A stretch of 64,000 nt of DNA. Source: Merdimmobilis hominis. Lineage in GTDB: Bacteria > Bacillota > Clostridia > Oscillospirales > Ruminococcaceae. Both the position numbers and the translations under genes were made by a program. A model generated the notes under the pieces. That model made no database searches. It saw nothing but the letters and a program-made list of their open reading frames with translations, and was not told where the DNA came from. Shown here piece by piece: positions 52,329 through 61,702 of this stretch; within the stretch, counting starts at the first letter, position 1; each line of letters begins with the position of its first letter. The DNA lies in NCBI RefSeq assembly GCF_016901855.1, contig NZ_JACJKY010000003.1:107799-171798 (forward strand), given 5' to 3'.

Positions 52329-52760
52329 TTACCTCCCTCCCGGCATTAACGCCATCAATTTCACGCGCAACTGTTTCAGGGTGCTTGTCCTGTGGCGCTG
52401 GACGGCGCTGCGGGACATCCCCACAAGACCGCCGATCTCGCCGTCCGCCATAGCCGCGACACAGTGCAGAATTAAAATCTGCTGCTCCTGCTCTGGCAAG
52501 GTGGCAAAGGCTCCGGCCACCAGCTCGTCCCGGATATGTAGGTCATAACCAAAGGCCGAGAATATAAAGCTGTCGCTGGGGTATTCGTCCAGCGTACAGA
52601 GCTTGTCCATTTCAGCCTGCGGCAAGGTGTCCAGTGACTTTTCCCGGTCACGGCGACGGGCCAGCTCCGACAGGTAGTTGATGGCCTCGTTGCGGAGAAC
52701 GGTCTTGCAGAAAGCGTCCATCCGGTTCCGTTCCACATAGTCAAAGGTGTATTCATTCAT
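52329..52760 (-). CDS. ORF7-type sigma-70-like regulator, module B
   Basis: 143 aa. Same protein as module A over ~125 residues (RNRMDAFCKTVLRNEAINYL and GLVGMSRSAVQRHRTS), but with a different end, LKQLRVKLMALMPGGR. The ATG at 52760 overlaps a GGGGGTGAGAAG ribosome site on the minus strand. Part of the ICE-2 regulatory block ORF7-ORF8-xis-int. Confidence 0.83.
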   Translation of the reverse strand: MNEYTFDYVERNRMDAFCKTVLRNEAINYLSELARRRDREKSLDTLPQAEMDKLCTLDEYPSDSFIFSAFGYDLHIRDELVAGAFATLPEQEQQILILHCVAAMADGEIGGLVGMSRSAVQRHRTSTLKQLRVKLMALMPGGR

Positions 52761-52974
52761 CTTCTCACCCCCGATCTGCGGGAGAATGAGAAGATAAAGC
52801 TGCTTACACCACTCCTTTCATTGGCAGCAACATGGCGGCTCTGGCCCGCACCAAAGAGCCGCAGGAAACAACAAATTTCGCCCGGCAGGTCACAGACCCA
52901 CCGGGCAAAACAGGAAGTGTTATGCACTTGATTTACATGGTATAATACATATTGATAGGCGTTTTTCCCCGCCT

Positions 52975-53040
52975 TTAGGAACAGGCTTTTTTTGACAGTA
53001 CATGGTCTGTCATAATTTGTCGAAACGCTCTTTGCTTCAT
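52975..53040 (-). CDS. Leader peptide of module B (21 aa)
   Basis: ATG 53040 with GGAGGGAGCCGCC upstream. It reads MKQRAFRQIMTDHVLSKKAC then one residue before TAA at 52975. The stop falls inside the stem AGGCG/CGCCT (52957-52976). The same start as the module A leader, but the second half differs. Confidence 0.5.
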   Translation of the reverse strand: MKQRAFRQIMTDHVLSKKACS

Positions 53041-53172
53041 GGCGGCTCCCTCCGTGGGCCGCCAATCCCGTCAGCGTCAGGGCGTCGTCAGTATGAGGGC
53101 ATAGAGAACGGCGGCCTTGATTTGCTCAAAGCCGCCGCGTTTTAGTCAGGCACGGGAAAAGGGCTGCTGCAC

Positions 53173-53206
53173 GACGGCTTTTTTTCTTTGCCGTCGTCCG
53201 GCAGGA
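53173..53206. terminator. Hairpin with T-rich loop upstream of the module B leader
   Basis: ACGACGGC and GCCGTCGT enclose a loop of seven T plus CTTT; the same hairpin is at 48009-48036 in module A, with the loop as A-rich on the plus strand. Its role as a terminator is uncertain. Confidence 0.45.
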
Positions 53207-53247
53207 TTTGGGGTATCTTTATTCTGATATTATTTTAAGGCCCAATT

Positions 53248-53322
53248 CTCGCAGAAATCTCACAGGAAAACAGGTTTTGACAAAATTTACCCCTTGAAAT
53301 CTCGCAAGTTTGTGACATTTCA
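53248..53322. promoter_or_regulatory. Putative response-regulator boxes before the two-component operon
   Basis: CTCGCAGAAATCTCAC (53248-53263) is repeated inverted at 55219-55234. TGAAAT...GACATTTCA (53295-53322) is an imperfect inverted repeat that matches the 55160-55187 site when reverse-complemented. The same two motifs before both transcription units suggest binding by the regulator at 53451. Confidence 0.6.
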
Positions 53323-53450
53323 AAGTTTCTGAACGATGGCTTGCTGTTCGTGTCAGCAAAAGATAAGATAAAAGAAATTCAAAAAAACACTTTATCGTGA
53401 GGTTTCTGTGACATTTGGTTGATACTCTATAAAGAAAAGGATGTGAGCGA

Positions 53451-54134
53451 ATGAGAATTTTAGTGGTTGAGGATGACCGCCTTTTGAATAATACCCTTTG
53501 CTATAATCTATCTGCCGCAGGCTATGAAGTAGATGCGGCTTTAACGAAAAGCGTTGCTGAACGGTTTTGCAGGAAACAGGAATATGATTTGATTGTCCTT
53601 GACATCAATCTGCCGGATGGCAATGGGTTTGATTTTTGCCGGGATATTAAGGACAGCCACCCGGACACCGCCGTAATTTTCCTGACAGCAAACGATATGG
53701 AAAGCGATATGCTCAAAGGCTATGAGCTGGGGGCGGATGATTATGTGACAAAGCCTTTCCCCATGAGCGTATTTCAGAAAAAAGTGTCTGCATTGCTGGC
53801 CCGGATCAGGAAGCAATCTAGCGGTGACTTCTACAACGACGGCAACCTGTTTATCAACTTTACGGAAATGACCGCAACGCGGGGCGGGGAAAGCATTTCT
53901 TTTACTCCGATGGAATACCGGCTTTTGAAAGTGCTGACGAAAAATCCGCAGATCGTTTTGACCCGGCAGGTGCTATTGGAAAAGCTATGGGATATTGACG
54001 GGAATTTTGTGGATGAACACGCGCTGACTTCCACAATCAGCCGGGTACGAAACAAAATTGAAAATCCAGATCATTCCTATATTAAAACCGTCTATGGCAT
54101 GGGCTATATGTGGATTGGGGGCGGTAACAAATGA
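53451..54134 (+). CDS. OmpR-type response regulator (VanR/BceR-like)
   Basis: 227 aa. Receiver domain with phospho-acceptor Asp in LIVLDINLPDG (about residue 50), acidic EDD pair at 8-10, and Lys in YVTKPFP (about 103). C-terminal winged helix with TPMEYRLLKVLTKNPQIVLTR and YIKTVYGMGYMW. Translationally coupled to the histidine kinase (4-bp overlap). It probably acts on the boxes at 53248-53322 and 55160-55234. Confidence 0.9.
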   Translation: MRILVVEDDRLLNNTLCYNLSAAGYEVDAALTKSVAERFCRKQEYDLIVLDINLPDGNGFDFCRDIKDSHPDTAVIFLTANDMESDMLKGYELGADDYVTKPFPMSVFQKKVSALLARIRKQSSGDFYNDGNLFINFTEMTATRGGESISFTPMEYRLLKVLTKNPQIVLTRQVLLEKLWDIDGNFVDEHALTSTISRVRNKIENPDHSYIKTVYGMGYMWIGGGNK

Positions 54135-55162
54135 GGACAGAAAAACTCTCTGTCAATAAAGTGTGCATGGTTGTGTGTGTAGCCCTTTTTCTGCTTTCGG
54201 TCGCCATGTCATGTACCATTTACTTTTTGACGCGGAACATATTGGCGCTATGCTGCGGATTGCTCTATGCGGTTTTCGTCGCCGGGTGCATGGCTGCTTT
54301 TCTGGCCTTTGTGCGCCGGAAATTAACGCTGTTTTCGGACGCTCTGTGCAAGCTGTTGGACGATATGATGTCAGCAGATCAGACCCCGCCGCAGTACACA
54401 GAGGAAGAAAACCTGTTCTATAAAATCCAGCACCGGCTTTCCCGGCTCTATGATGTGCTGCGGGAAAGTAAGAGCAGTATTGCAAAGGAACGGGCCGACT
54501 TGCAGGAATTGATTTCGGACATCTCCCATCAGGTCAAAACACCGATTGCAAACCTGAAAATGCTGGATGCCACTTTGTTGGAACAAAATGTATCACCGGA
54601 AAAGCAGAGAGAATTTCTTTTGGCGATGGACAGCCAGTTAGACAAGCTGGATTTTCTCATGCAGGCAATGATTAAAACGTCGCGGCTGGAAGCCGGGGTA
54701 ATTGCTTTGGAGCCGAAGCCGCAGGCCATCTATGATACTCTCGCTGCGGCGCTGGGCGGTATTCTGCTGAACGCAGAACAGAAAAAGATCGCGGTCACCG
54801 TGGAGTGCCCGGAAACGGTAACGGCAACCCATGATCGGAAATGGACAACCGAAGCCCTGTTCAACATTCTGGATAATGCGGTGAAGTACACGCCAGAGGG
54901 CGGGAAAATCCATGTGGCTGTGGTGTGCTGGGAAATGTATGTGAAGATTGATATTTCCGATACGGGCATTGGTATTCCAGAACAACATCAAGGGACGATT
55001 TTCAAACGATTCTACCGTGAGGACAGTGTGCATGACGCCCCCGGCATCGGGATCGGCCTATATCTTACCCGTGAAATTATCACCCGGCAGGGGGGCTTTA
55101 TCCGTGTTGCCTCGGAAGTCGGCTCCGGCTCTACCTTTTCGGTGTTCCTGCCTCATTCTTGA
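54131..55162 (+). CDS. Intramembrane-sensing histidine kinase (BceS-like)
   Basis: 343 aa. Two N-terminal membrane helices (MVVCVALFLLSVAMSCTIYF and LALCCGLLYAVFVAGCMAAF) are separated by only about four residues, the signature of kinases that sense through a partner transporter. H box SDISHQVKTPIANL (about residue 137), N box NILDNAVKYTPEGG and G box DTGIGIPEQHQ, then GIGIGLYLT. The ABC pair downstream is the likely partner, as in BceRS-BceAB detox systems for cell-wall antibiotics. Confidence 0.88.
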   Translation: MRTEKLSVNKVCMVVCVALFLLSVAMSCTIYFLTRNILALCCGLLYAVFVAGCMAAFLAFVRRKLTLFSDALCKLLDDMMSADQTPPQYTEEENLFYKIQHRLSRLYDVLRESKSSIAKERADLQELISDISHQVKTPIANLKMLDATLLEQNVSPEKQREFLLAMDSQLDKLDFLMQAMIKTSRLEAGVIALEPKPQAIYDTLAAALGGILLNAEQKKIAVTVECPETVTATHDRKWTTEALFNILDNAVKYTPEGGKIHVAVVCWEMYVKIDISDTGIGIPEQHQGTIFKRFYREDSVHDAPGIGIGLYLTREIITRQGGFIRVASEVGSGSTFSVFLPHS

Positions 55163-55234
55163 AATGTCACAGGATTGCGACATTTCAAGGCATTTTAAGG
55201 GAAAATTCAGGGACCGCCGTGACATTTCTGCGAG
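55160..55234. promoter_or_regulatory. Putative response-regulator boxes before the ABC operon
   Basis: TGAAATGTCACAG...GACATTTCA (55160-55187, overlapping the kinase stop codon) is an inverted repeat; GTGACATTTCTGCGAG at 55219-55234 repeats 53248-53263 in reverse. They lie 50-120 bp before the ATPase gene. Confidence 0.6.
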
Positions 55235-55281
55235 GATTTCCTTTTACAATGGAACCATCAAAAAGAAAGGTGGTAGAACTT

Positions 55282-55947
55282 ATGCCTATTTTACAGACAA
55301 CAGATTTGAAAAAATACTATGGAGATGAGCCGAATATTACAAAGGCTCTGGACGGCGTTTCTCTTTCGATTGAGCCGGGGGAATTTGTTGCCATTATTGG
55401 CACATCCGGCAGCGGAAAATCCACATTGCTGAATATGATGGGTGGTCTGGATGTTCCTACTTCCGGCAAGGTTATTGTGGATGGTAAAGATTTATCTACA
55501 TTGAATGAGGAACACCTTGCGATTTTCCGCAGGCGAAAAATCGGATTTGTGTTTCAAAACTACAACCTTGTTCCCGTTCTGAATGTGTATGAAAATATCA
55601 CTCTCCCGGTTGAACTGGACGGAGATACCGTGGATAAAGCGTTTATGGACGATGTAGTTCGTATGCTGGCTTTGGACGATAAACTAAGCAATATGCCGAA
55701 CAATCTTTCCGGCGGCCAGCAGCAGCGCGTCGCTATTGCCCGTGCCCTGATTTCAAAACCAGCTATTGTTTTGGCGGACGAGCCGACGGGTAATCTGGAC
55801 AGCCGGACGAGTAATGATGTTCTTGGCCTGCTGAAAGCTACCAGCCACAGATTTCATCAAACTCTTATCATGATTACTCATAACAACGAGATTGCCCAGC
55901 TTGCGGATCGTATTATCCGTATTGAGGACGGCAGAATTTCAGAGTAA
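55282..55947 (+). CDS. ABC transporter ATPase (MacB/BceA-like)
   Basis: 221 aa from ATG 55282 (AAAGGTGG upstream). Walker [14 protein letters not shown] (about residues 37-49), signature [11 protein letters not shown] (about 141-151), Walker [15 protein letters not shown]-loop ITHNNE. The MacB/LolD-type ATPases pair with FtsX-fold permeases; the gene ends 14 bp before such a permease. Together with the kinase it should respond to a peptide or cell-envelope antibiotic. Confidence 0.9.
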   Translation: MPILQTTDLKKYYGDEPNITKALDGVSLSIEPGEFVAIIGTSGSGKSTLLNMMGGLDVPTSGKVIVDGKDLSTLNEEHLAIFRRRKIGFVFQNYNLVPVLNVYENITLPVELDGDTVDKAFMDDVVRMLALDDKLSNMPNNLSGGQQQRVAIARALISKPAIVLADEPTGNLDSRTSNDVLGLLKATSHRFHQTLIMITHNNEIAQLADRIIRIEDGRISE

Positions 55948-55961
55948 GGTGGTGAAAAAGA

Positions 55962-58466
55962 ATGAACGACATTTTATTTGGCAACAATAATGGCCCGATT
56001 CTTAAAAAATTGACAAAAAGAAGTTTGAAAGCCAATAAACGGCGAAACTTTTTTCTTGTTATGGCAATCATGCTTACCACCTTACTGATCGGCTCTGTTT
56101 TCAGCGTTGGCATGAGCCTTGTTGAGTCTGTAAAAATGGAGCAGATAAGATTTGCAGGTACAATGGCGCACGCTGCCGTAGGTCATCCGACGACGGAGCA
56201 GATCAAGCGGCTTCACACATTGGACTATGTAAAAGAAGTTGGTACTGGTAACAGCGTTGGCGTTGTTCAAAATACAGCAGATATGGGAAATATCAGTTTG
56301 ACCCTTCACTATTTCGACAAGACCGAATGGGAAGAACTGCGCGCCCCCGCCTATGTTGATATAGTAGGGAACTATCCTGAAAAAGAAAATGAGATCATGG
56401 TTTCTCGTGGAGTGCTGGAACGGATGGGAATTGATACCCCATCTATTGGCATGGAGATACCCCTCAACTATTACACAGATAGCGAAAACAGAGATTCCAT
56501 AATTCAGGAAACTTTTACCTTGTCGGGGTGGTTCACAAGCTATGCGTTTGTCCAATCAACGGAGACTGCCGATGTGATTTTCGTTTCTCATGCGTTATCA
56601 CAAAGATATGGAAAGACCGTGGAAAAAGATGGTTCTGCTTCGATTCTGTTTGCAGATGAGTCCAGAGTTTCAGAATATTGTAACGCATTAGTGGCCGATT
56701 TAGGGTTAGCAGAAAATCAACCTGTTGCAATGGTACAGCTTTATGAAGCAGATGCTGGTCAGGGAACCGCTACTTTGCTTTCCTTATGTGCTATTGTGGT
56801 TTTCCTCATTTTTACAGGCTATCTGCTGATTTATAATATCCTATACATTTCCATCTCCCATGATGTGCAGTTTTATGGGCTTCTCAAAACGATTGGGACG
56901 ACGCCAAAACAGATCAAGCGTATTGTTATTCGGCAGGTTATACGCCTTTGCCTTATTGGAATACCCGTTGGCATTATCCTATCATTGCTGCTTTCTTTAG
57001 GGGTGGTTCCATTCTTGATTTCAGAACTTGGAGCCATTTCCACAGAAGAAGCCGTTGTATCATTCTCACCGATTATCTATGTAGGAGCAGTGTTCTTTCC
57101 TTTGCTTACTGCTATATTAGCCGCATCAAAACCTGCAAGAAAAGCCGCGAGTATTTCTCCCATAGAAGCGCAAAAATATACGGGAGTTATAGGCACTGTG
57201 AAACACATCCGAACACTGGCACACGGCAAACCGTATCGTATGGCTTGGCGGAATATTTTCCGGGATAAAAAACGTGCAGGAGTGGTATTGTTCAGTTTGT
57301 TTTTAGGAGTGACGACCTTTCTATCAGTGACAACATTGGTTTTTAGCACGGATGTTTCAAAGTATATTGATTCTGCTTTTGAAAGTGATTTGGTACTGGA
57401 TAATGAGACTTGGCCCGCGCAGACGTTGGATGATTCATTAGTGGAACAGCTCATGCTAATTCCCGGAGTTGAAAATATACACGCTACAACGTGGGAAGAA
57501 ATGCGGTTGGATTACTCGGATGCGTTTAGAGGATATATTGCTAACCATCCCATGCAAGAGCAGATTTCCGCTTTGTCAGAGCAAGATATTGAGGACAATT
57601 TCAATGGATTTCTCATTGGAGTTGATGGAGAAACCCTAACAAAATATCGTGACAGACTTGGAAACCCCATTGATATTGAAGCATTTGATCGAGGAGAAAT
57701 TGCTTTGATTGCCACCGATAATCCCGAATTATTCTCAAATGTTCAAGAGCTGAATATTACCCCTTCTTATCGAGAAGAAAACAGCGTTTCCAATCAGCAA
57801 GAATACAAATTTGTTCTTGGTGGCTTTGTTCCGTTCAGCTATAAAGGCATTGGCTCCAGCCTTGCGCCAACCGTGATTGTGTCAAATACTATTATGCAGG
57901 AATGGTTTGGAGAACCGGCCGTAAAACAGCTTGACATGAATGTTGCCAGCGGGTATGAGAAAAATGCTTTCATTGCATTGAAGCAGATTATAGGAAACAA
58001 TTCTGGAATTTCTTTGACATCAAGAATTGAGTCTATGGAAGAACTGGATCGTGCAAAAATGGCCGTACTGGTTCTTGGTGGAAGCATTTCGTTTGTAATC
58101 GCACTTATTGGAATACTTAATTTTGTTAATGTCATGTCGGTTAGCGTTGTGGCCCGCAAGCGTGAATTGGCAACGCTTGAATCTATTGGAATGAGCCGTA
58201 AGCAGGTTCGGAAAATGCTGATAAGTGAGGGACTTTACTATGCAATAATCACTCTGGTTCTTGTCTTGTCTGCTGGCAATCTGATTGCATACGGTATCTT
58301 CAAATTATTTCAGCAGCAAGTGAGCTTTGCGGTATTTACCTATCCGCTTATTCCGGCGGTCAGCATTATTCTGGTGATAATGATAATCTGCTTTATAACG
58401 CCGGAGAGGATGTATCGCTCTCTTAGTAGAGAAACAATAACGGAGCGATTAAGGGAGACAGAGTGA
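55962..58466 (+). CDS. FtsX-type ABC permease
   Basis: 834 aa. N-terminal helix (FFLVMAIMLTTLLIGSVFSV), a large extracytoplasmic region, three helices in the middle (ATLLSLCAIVVFLIFTGYLL and following), another helix pair and a second extracytoplasmic region, then a C-terminal set (GGSISFVIALIGILNFVNVM, ALITLVLVLSAGNLIAYGI-like). About eight to ten helices, two FtsX domains. Related to permeases of peptide-antibiotic sensing/detoxification systems. A/T-richer than the ICE backbone, so probably acquired cargo. Confidence 0.85.
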   Translation: MNDILFGNNNGPILKKLTKRSLKANKRRNFFLVMAIMLTTLLIGSVFSVGMSLVESVKMEQIRFAGTMAHAAVGHPTTEQIKRLHTLDYVKEVGTGNSVGVVQNTADMGNISLTLHYFDKTEWEELRAPAYVDIVGNYPEKENEIMVSRGVLERMGIDTPSIGMEIPLNYYTDSENRDSIIQETFTLSGWFTSYAFVQSTETADVIFVSHALSQRYGKTVEKDGSASILFADESRVSEYCNALVADLGLAENQPVAMVQLYEADAGQGTATLLSLCAIVVFLIFTGYLLIYNILYISISHDVQFYGLLKTIGTTPKQIKRIVIRQVIRLCLIGIPVGIILSLLLSLGVVPFLISELGAISTEEAVVSFSPIIYVGAVFFPLLTAILAASKPARKAASISPIEAQKYTGVIGTVKHIRTLAHGKPYRMAWRNIFRDKKRAGVVLFSLFLGVTTFLSVTTLVFSTDVSKYIDSAFESDLVLDNETWPAQTLDDSLVEQLMLIPGVENIHATTWEEMRLDYSDAFRGYIANHPMQEQISALSEQDIEDNFNGFLIGVDGETLTKYRDRLGNPIDIEAFDRGEIALIATDNPELFSNVQELNITPSYREENSVSNQQEYKFVLGGFVPFSYKGIGSSLAPTVIVSNTIMQEWFGEPAVKQLDMNVASGYEKNAFIALKQIIGNNSGISLTSRIESMEELDRAKMAVLVLGGSISFVIALIGILNFVNVMSVSVVARKRELATLESIGMSRKQVRKMLISEGLYYAIITLVLVLSAGNLIAYGIFKLFQQQVSFAVFTYPLIPAVSIILVIMIICFITPERMYRSLSRETITERLRETE

Positions 58467-58550
58467 TAGCAATATAGGAAATCCCCTGCGCTTTCTTCAA
58501 CAAGGGTACTGTCGTAGAACGCCTGCGGACAGCGGAATAAGCCTCGTTCT
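58467..58550. other. Gap after the permease
   Basis: No gene. The minus-strand reading that includes the adjacent repeat has no ribosome site. Confidence 0.4.
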
Positions 58551-58663
58551 CTACGCATTTAAGCCGCTGATAGGCCAGCCGTGACAAGGTTTTCCCAGTG
58601 TGGTCGGCAAGCAGGCGGGACAGATTATCCAATCCCCGCCAGAGAGGACTTCAAAATGCGTAG
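58551..58663 (-). repeat. 113-bp inverted-repeat element, copy 2
   Basis: Ends CTACGCATTT (58551-58560) and AAATGCGTAG (58654-58663) are perfect 10-bp inverted repeats. Same length as 49174-49286, with the interior in opposite orientation. Sits between the ABC cargo and the transfer-gene block of ICE-2. Confidence 0.7.
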
Positions 58664-58742
58664 GAAAATGTTTCCGCCGCTGGTATTTCTGCCGGTTCTG
58701 TGTTATGCTGATACAAGCATAAAAAAGACAGGAGTGGACAGG

Positions 58743-58937
58743 ATGGCCGAACAGGAAATGTTGCTGGACAGCGCCACGATCAAGGCCGCCGTCGCAGGCG
58801 AGAAGTGGGCCACGGAAAAGGTGATTGAACACTATGCCCCCATGATCGACGAGCTGGCCGTGGACGAGGATATGAAGCAGCACTTGATTATGAAACTGTT
58901 GGAAGCCCTGCCGAATTTCCCGATGGAGCAGGCATAA
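58743..58937 (+). CDS. Small helical ICE regulator
   Basis: 64 aa, ATG 58743 preceded by GGAGTGGACAGG. MAEQEMLLDSATIKAAVAGE and KWATEKVIEHYAPMIDELAV resemble the helix-turn-helix of ORF8-type proteins (compare GDPLAMERILRYYDGYMNKL). It runs opposite to the transfer genes of ICE-2, whose terminator follows. DNA binding is inferred. Confidence 0.65.
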   Translation: MAEQEMLLDSATIKAAVAGEKWATEKVIEHYAPMIDELAVDEDMKQHLIMKLLEALPNFPMEQA

Positions 58938-58945
58938 AGGCAAAA

Positions 58946-58992
58946 AAACAGCGCCGGACGCAGAGGCCATATAGCCCCCGCGCCCGGCGCTT
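58946..58992 (-). terminator. Terminator of the ICE-2 transfer operon
   Basis: AGCGCCGG (58950-58957) pairs with CCGGCGCT (58984-58991); the plus-strand A run 58942-58948 gives a T tail on the minus strand. Its core resembles the terminator at 49114-49161. Confidence 0.6.
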
Positions 58993-59005
58993 CGTTATGC
59001 TTTAC

Positions 59006-59206
59006 TTATTCGTCCGTGAAATGGAACTGCCGCGTCGCAAAGTCGGCGTCGGTCATGGTGTCCAGCTTGGCAAGGGTCTGGCGGGCCAGCGCCGCCATTT
59101 CCCCATCCATATCCGGCAGCGCGGCATGGAGCTTCGCCATCGTCCTGCGCCGGTCGGCATTGTGATACAGACAGATCAGGTTTTCTTCCTCCACATTAAA
59201 CTGCAT
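59006..59206 (-). CDS. Transposon-transfer assisting family protein (TTRAP)
   Basis: 66 aa. Of two ATGs the second (59206) is preferred because GGAGG is then 7 bp away. MQFNVEEENLICLYHNADR and LAKLDTMTDADFATRQF follow the transposon-transfer assisting family, named for Tn4451/Tn5397-type elements; function unknown. It ends the minus-strand ICE-2 operon. Confidence 0.7.
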   Translation of the reverse strand: MQFNVEEENLICLYHNADRRRTMAKLHAALPDMDGEMAALARQTLAKLDTMTDADFATRQFHFTDE

Positions 59207-59208
59207 TG

Positions 59209-60153
59209 TCATACCTCCAATTCGTTTTTCTTGGTGCGGGCCGGGGCCTTTTTCGGGGCTTGGGCCTGCTTATTTTCGGAAAGCTGCTTTCGGATGGAAG
59301 CGCGGGGCCGCCGCACTTCCTTGTCCCGGTTCTCGTCCTTGCCTATCATGGCATATATCCCGTGCCTGTCCTTGATGCCAGTAAAAACCAGCGATTTGTA
59401 AGGCAACATGGAAAAGAGGCGGTCGGTGTCCTTGCTGGACGCAATCTGCGTAAAGTACGGGGACAGCTCTACCATGAAATGCGTCTTGTTGGGGCTGTTC
59501 GGAGTGGACAGCTCTTTCATTCCCGCAACAATGCGCTGGGCTTCGTCCCGGATCAGGCGGTCGTGCAGTGCCGTGACATGGGATTTGAAGTCGCCCGGTT
59601 GAAGCTGCTCCCGGCCTTTCTGTTCCTGCCGCAGCACTTCCCGCAGGTGTTCCGACTCATTGGGCTTTGCCTCATACCGCAGGAACGCCCCCAGCTTGGG
59701 GTCGGGGTGGCCGTCAAAGTACAGCTTGGCAGGCTGCTCCCGGTCGCCCTTTTCATAGTGCAGAGTGATGGTGTCGGCCTGTACCGCCTCGGCTGCGACG
59801 TGCCGGAAATGCTGGGGATAGTCCAGCTCATAGAGGTTGCCCCGTATCTTTCCGCCCACCTTGCCGGTCAGCTCCACGGCGTAGGCCAGAATACGGTCAC
59901 GGGTTTGCTCTCCATAAAAGCGCCATGTGTTATGCTGCCGGGTATCTTGCAGGAAAACGTCGCGCTCCCGGAAACAGTACGTCCCGGACGGGCGGGACAT
60001 CCACAGCAGCGTTTTGTCCTCGGCCCTGTCGCTGGCGGCGGCCTGCCGGATGATTTCTTTGTCAATCTCAAAATCATTGCGGTAAAAGGCGGTGTTCTGC
60101 CGCATAAGCTGTTCCAGCGCGGCCAGCACATCCACATTTTCAAACTTGTTCAC
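59209..60153 (-). CDS. Conserved ICE protein (314 aa), unassigned
   Basis: Starts at a GTG (60153) with GGAGGTG 8 bp upstream; the upstream open frame belongs to the neighbouring gene in another frame. VNKFENVDVLAALEQLMRQ and RQAAASDRAEDKTLLWMSR are followed by a large mixed domain and a Lys-rich tail (APKKAPARTKKNELEV). The same tail KELEV ends the previous gene. No named domain. Conserved in this slot of Tn1549-type elements to my knowledge. Confidence 0.6.
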   Translation of the reverse strand: MNKFENVDVLAALEQLMRQNTAFYRNDFEIDKEIIRQAAASDRAEDKTLLWMSRPSGTYCFRERDVFLQDTRQHNTWRFYGEQTRDRILAYAVELTGKVGGKIRGNLYELDYPQHFRHVAAEAVQADTITLHYEKGDREQPAKLYFDGHPDPKLGAFLRYEAKPNESEHLREVLRQEQKGREQLQPGDFKSHVTALHDRLIRDEAQRIVAGMKELSTPNSPNKTHFMVELSPYFTQIASSKDTDRLFSMLPYKSLVFTGIKDRHGIYAMIGKDENRDKEVRRPRASIRKQLSENKQAQAPKKAPARTKKNELEV

Positions 60154-60157
60154 GGCT

Positions 60158-61702
60158 TCACACCTCCAATTCCTTTGATTTTTCCCGCTGCGGCGGCTTC
60201 TTGGCCTGTTCCTCCTTGGCGGCTTTGAGCTGCGCCCGGATGGACGGTTTTTTCTGACGCTGGGTGGTCTTGGCCTCCGTGCGGGTCTGCTTCGGCTTCT
60301 TGTCCTCGGCCTTGGCTGCCTCGGCCACATCGAAAAGGGAAATCTGTTCCCCGGCCTTTGCTCTGGCTTCCAGTTCCCCCATCGACGGGGCATTGTTCAG
60401 GGTGCCGTCAATCATGTTGTAATTTTGCTCGGTGGACATTTCAGCGGTCTTGATGGGGCTTTCCCGCATAAACTCCGGCACAGGGGTAAAACCGATGCTG
60501 TCACAGTAATGGGCTTCCTCCTTGCCGCCGCGATTTATTACAACAACATCCGAAACGGATAGGCTGTGGCCCCGGAAGTCGGCAGGGCGGTCGTCGGCGT
60601 TGAACGTGCGGTAAATATTCTCCAACGTGGTCTTACCGTCCAGCGGGGCCGTGTAGACAAGCTCATAATTTTTTCTGTCCACGGCCAGCCCTGCGGCCTG
60701 CAATTCCTCATAGGAACGGTAACGGAAATCGCGCCCCTCCGGGCCGGCAGGCACTTGATAGATGGAAAAGCTGTCGCCCGGCTCCGGGGGATCAACGACA
60801 AAATAGGGGTTCTTCCATTGAGAAAACGGCATATCCGGCATGGCCTTGTAGCTGCCATTTTCTTGCACATAGGGCCGTACCCGGTCAAAACCGATTTCCT
60901 TTGCCACGCGGGAGAGGCTTTCCAGTACCACAGGATCGTCCCGCAGCCGTTCCATGCGGGTGAAGTCCTCCACAAGATAGTTTTGGCCCGCCCGTACTTG
61001 GAGAATATCGGCGGCGCTCATGCCATCCTTGCTTTCCACGCCCAGCGTCAAATGTGCGTAGGGCTGTCCTGCGTCGTTAAGGTCTTGGGCCTTGTTGTAC
61101 AGCTCCTTGACGGCCTCCTGCGTCAGCTCCCCGGTGTTGAGCTGATCCAGCAGTTCCCGGCGTTTTTCTTCCGTCCCGGCATAAAGAACCGCCCCGATTT
61201 TTACAGTGCCGTCCGTCTGCGGGACATAGGCTTGCAGCAAATACAGATTTTCCGGGCTGTCGCTGCGGATGGCGGCGTGTACCCGGTAGACACATTCCTC
61301 CGGCTCGGCTTGGGCCTGTGCCATCTGCGCCTGCTGCTGCCGGATGCTGCTGCGTTGCAGCTCCGTGGGCTTCTCGCCGGTAAGGGGCTGAATACTTGAA
61401 ATGCGGTCGGCGGCGTAATAGGCGTTCCCATTCAAAAGCCGCTGCCATGCCCCGACGCTTGGCGCCCATCGGAAGCCGTGTTCTTTCAACTGCTGGCGGG
61501 CGTCGGCGTCCGGCTTATCTTCAAAGAACACCTGCAAACGGCTCTGTTCCCGGTTGGCCTCCACATGGCCGCCCTCAAACTCCCATCCCACATAGACGGT
61601 TTCTCTGGCGCGGGTCAGGCTGTCGATCCGCTGCCGGATGCGGCGGATTTCCGCGTTGTTGTTGGACAGCTCCCAGCTCTGAAAGGGTTTCTTTTCATAA
61701 TC
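60158..61702 (-). pseudogene. YodL/DUF4316-type protein, fused by deletion to a DUF3560-like stub
   Basis: The frame runs from ~61702 to 60158. The upstream 35 residues (KKPFQSWELSNNNAEIRRIR) and GFRWAPSVGAWQRLLNGNAY are typical of the C-terminal part of DUF3560-type proteins. A long region with YodL/DUF4316-like features follows (VPEFMRESPIKTAEMSTEQN, YNMIDGTLNNAPSMGELEAR) and a basic tail. There is no proper start: the frame is entered in the middle of a gene whose 5' end is gone at the deletion point near 61700. A GTG at 61591 could start a shorter product. Confidence 0.7.
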
